This document shows positions 12,812 to 12,902 of a DNA stretch of 12,902 nucleotides, in pieces. Below the pieces are notes generated by a model. The model worked only from the letters and a program-made list of their open reading frames with translations, was not told the DNA's origin and did not search any database. The stretch is taken from NCBI GenBank assembly GCA_003527885.1, contig DPWB01000207.1, positions 1-12,902 of the forward strand, in the 5' to 3' direction. Positions within the stretch are counted from its first letter, which is position 1, and every line of letters starts with the position of its first letter. The position numbers and the translations under genes are program-made. Source of the stretch: Candidatus Competibacteraceae bacterium. Its GTDB lineage: Bacteria > Pseudomonadota > Gammaproteobacteria > Competibacterales > Competibacteraceae.

Positions 12812-12902
12812 CTGTCTCTTATACACATCTCCGAGCCCACGAGACCGTACTAGATCTCGTATGCCGTCTTCTGCTTGAAAAAAAAAAATAGAAAACGTAT
12901 GC
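12812..12902. other. Untrimmed Illumina/Nextera adapter (right end, not genomic)
   Basis: CTGTCTCTTATACACATCT (12812-12830) is the Nextera mosaic end. 12831-12845 complete the read-2 adapter, 12846-12853 (CGTACTAG) are the same i7 index as at the left end in reverse complement, and 12854-12877 are the reverse complement of P7. Poly-A and random bases follow, as expected when a read runs past the end of its fragment. Confidence 0.98.

Overview
The window is an assembled contig from an Illumina/Nextera library. Bases 1-100 and 12812-12902 are untrimmed P7 adapter, i7 index and transposase mosaic end, plus read-through junk. Only about 101-12811 is genomic. The coding DNA at 442-6800 is GC-rich with G/C-ending codons; DNA right of about 10260 is clearly more AT-rich. 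Protein families (NnrU, MmuM, a SleB-like hydrolase, a c-di-GMP-I riboswitch, IS5/IS903-type and IS200 debris) suggest an environmental proteobacterium, most likely a gammaproteobacterium. That placement is inference; there is no rRNA or other taxonomic marker here.

Region 1 (101-3656) is a phage-derived segment on the + strand. It starts with a 78/87-bp tandem repeat, then two small overlapping genes (442-702 with a putative helix-turn-helix, 699-1040 unknown). Next comes a ClpP-like prohead protease fused to a Mu gpT-like major capsid protein (1050-3070), then two small hypothetical genes. The fusion gene carries an apparent one-base deletion in a C run at 1117-1120, and it has a well-placed internal ribosome binding site and ATG at 1625 that could make the capsid part alone. 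No terminase, portal, tail or integrase gene is visible, so this is a remnant, a satellite, or the cut edge of a prophage.

Region 2 (3869-8053) looks like ordinary chromosome: a hypothetical protein (-), a secreted SleB-like cell-wall hydrolase (+), a small secreted four-cysteine protein, a small membrane-anchored protein whose end overlaps the start of a homocysteine S-methyltransferase (mmuM), a 563-bp gene-free gap ending in a strong + strand terminator, and an NnrU-family membrane protein (-).

Region 3 (8318-11959) is the most interesting part. A promoter-like element leads directly into a cyclic-di-GMP-I (GEMM) riboswitch at 8353-8446. This is followed by a structure that can bury the ribosome binding site of a 738-residue secreted FnIII-PKD-PKD-PKD-LamG protein. 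A second secreted, LamG-like protein follows (10937-11959); its ribosome binding site abuts a nearly perfect 43-nt hairpin. Together these look like cell-surface or matrix proteins, with the first plausibly switched by c-di-GMP between motile and sessile life.

Region 4 (11960-12811) is mobile-element debris: the C-terminal end of an IS200-type TnpA, an internally deleted and frameshifted IS5-family (IS903-group) element, and the C-terminal part of a GT4 glycosyltransferase cut off by the contig end.
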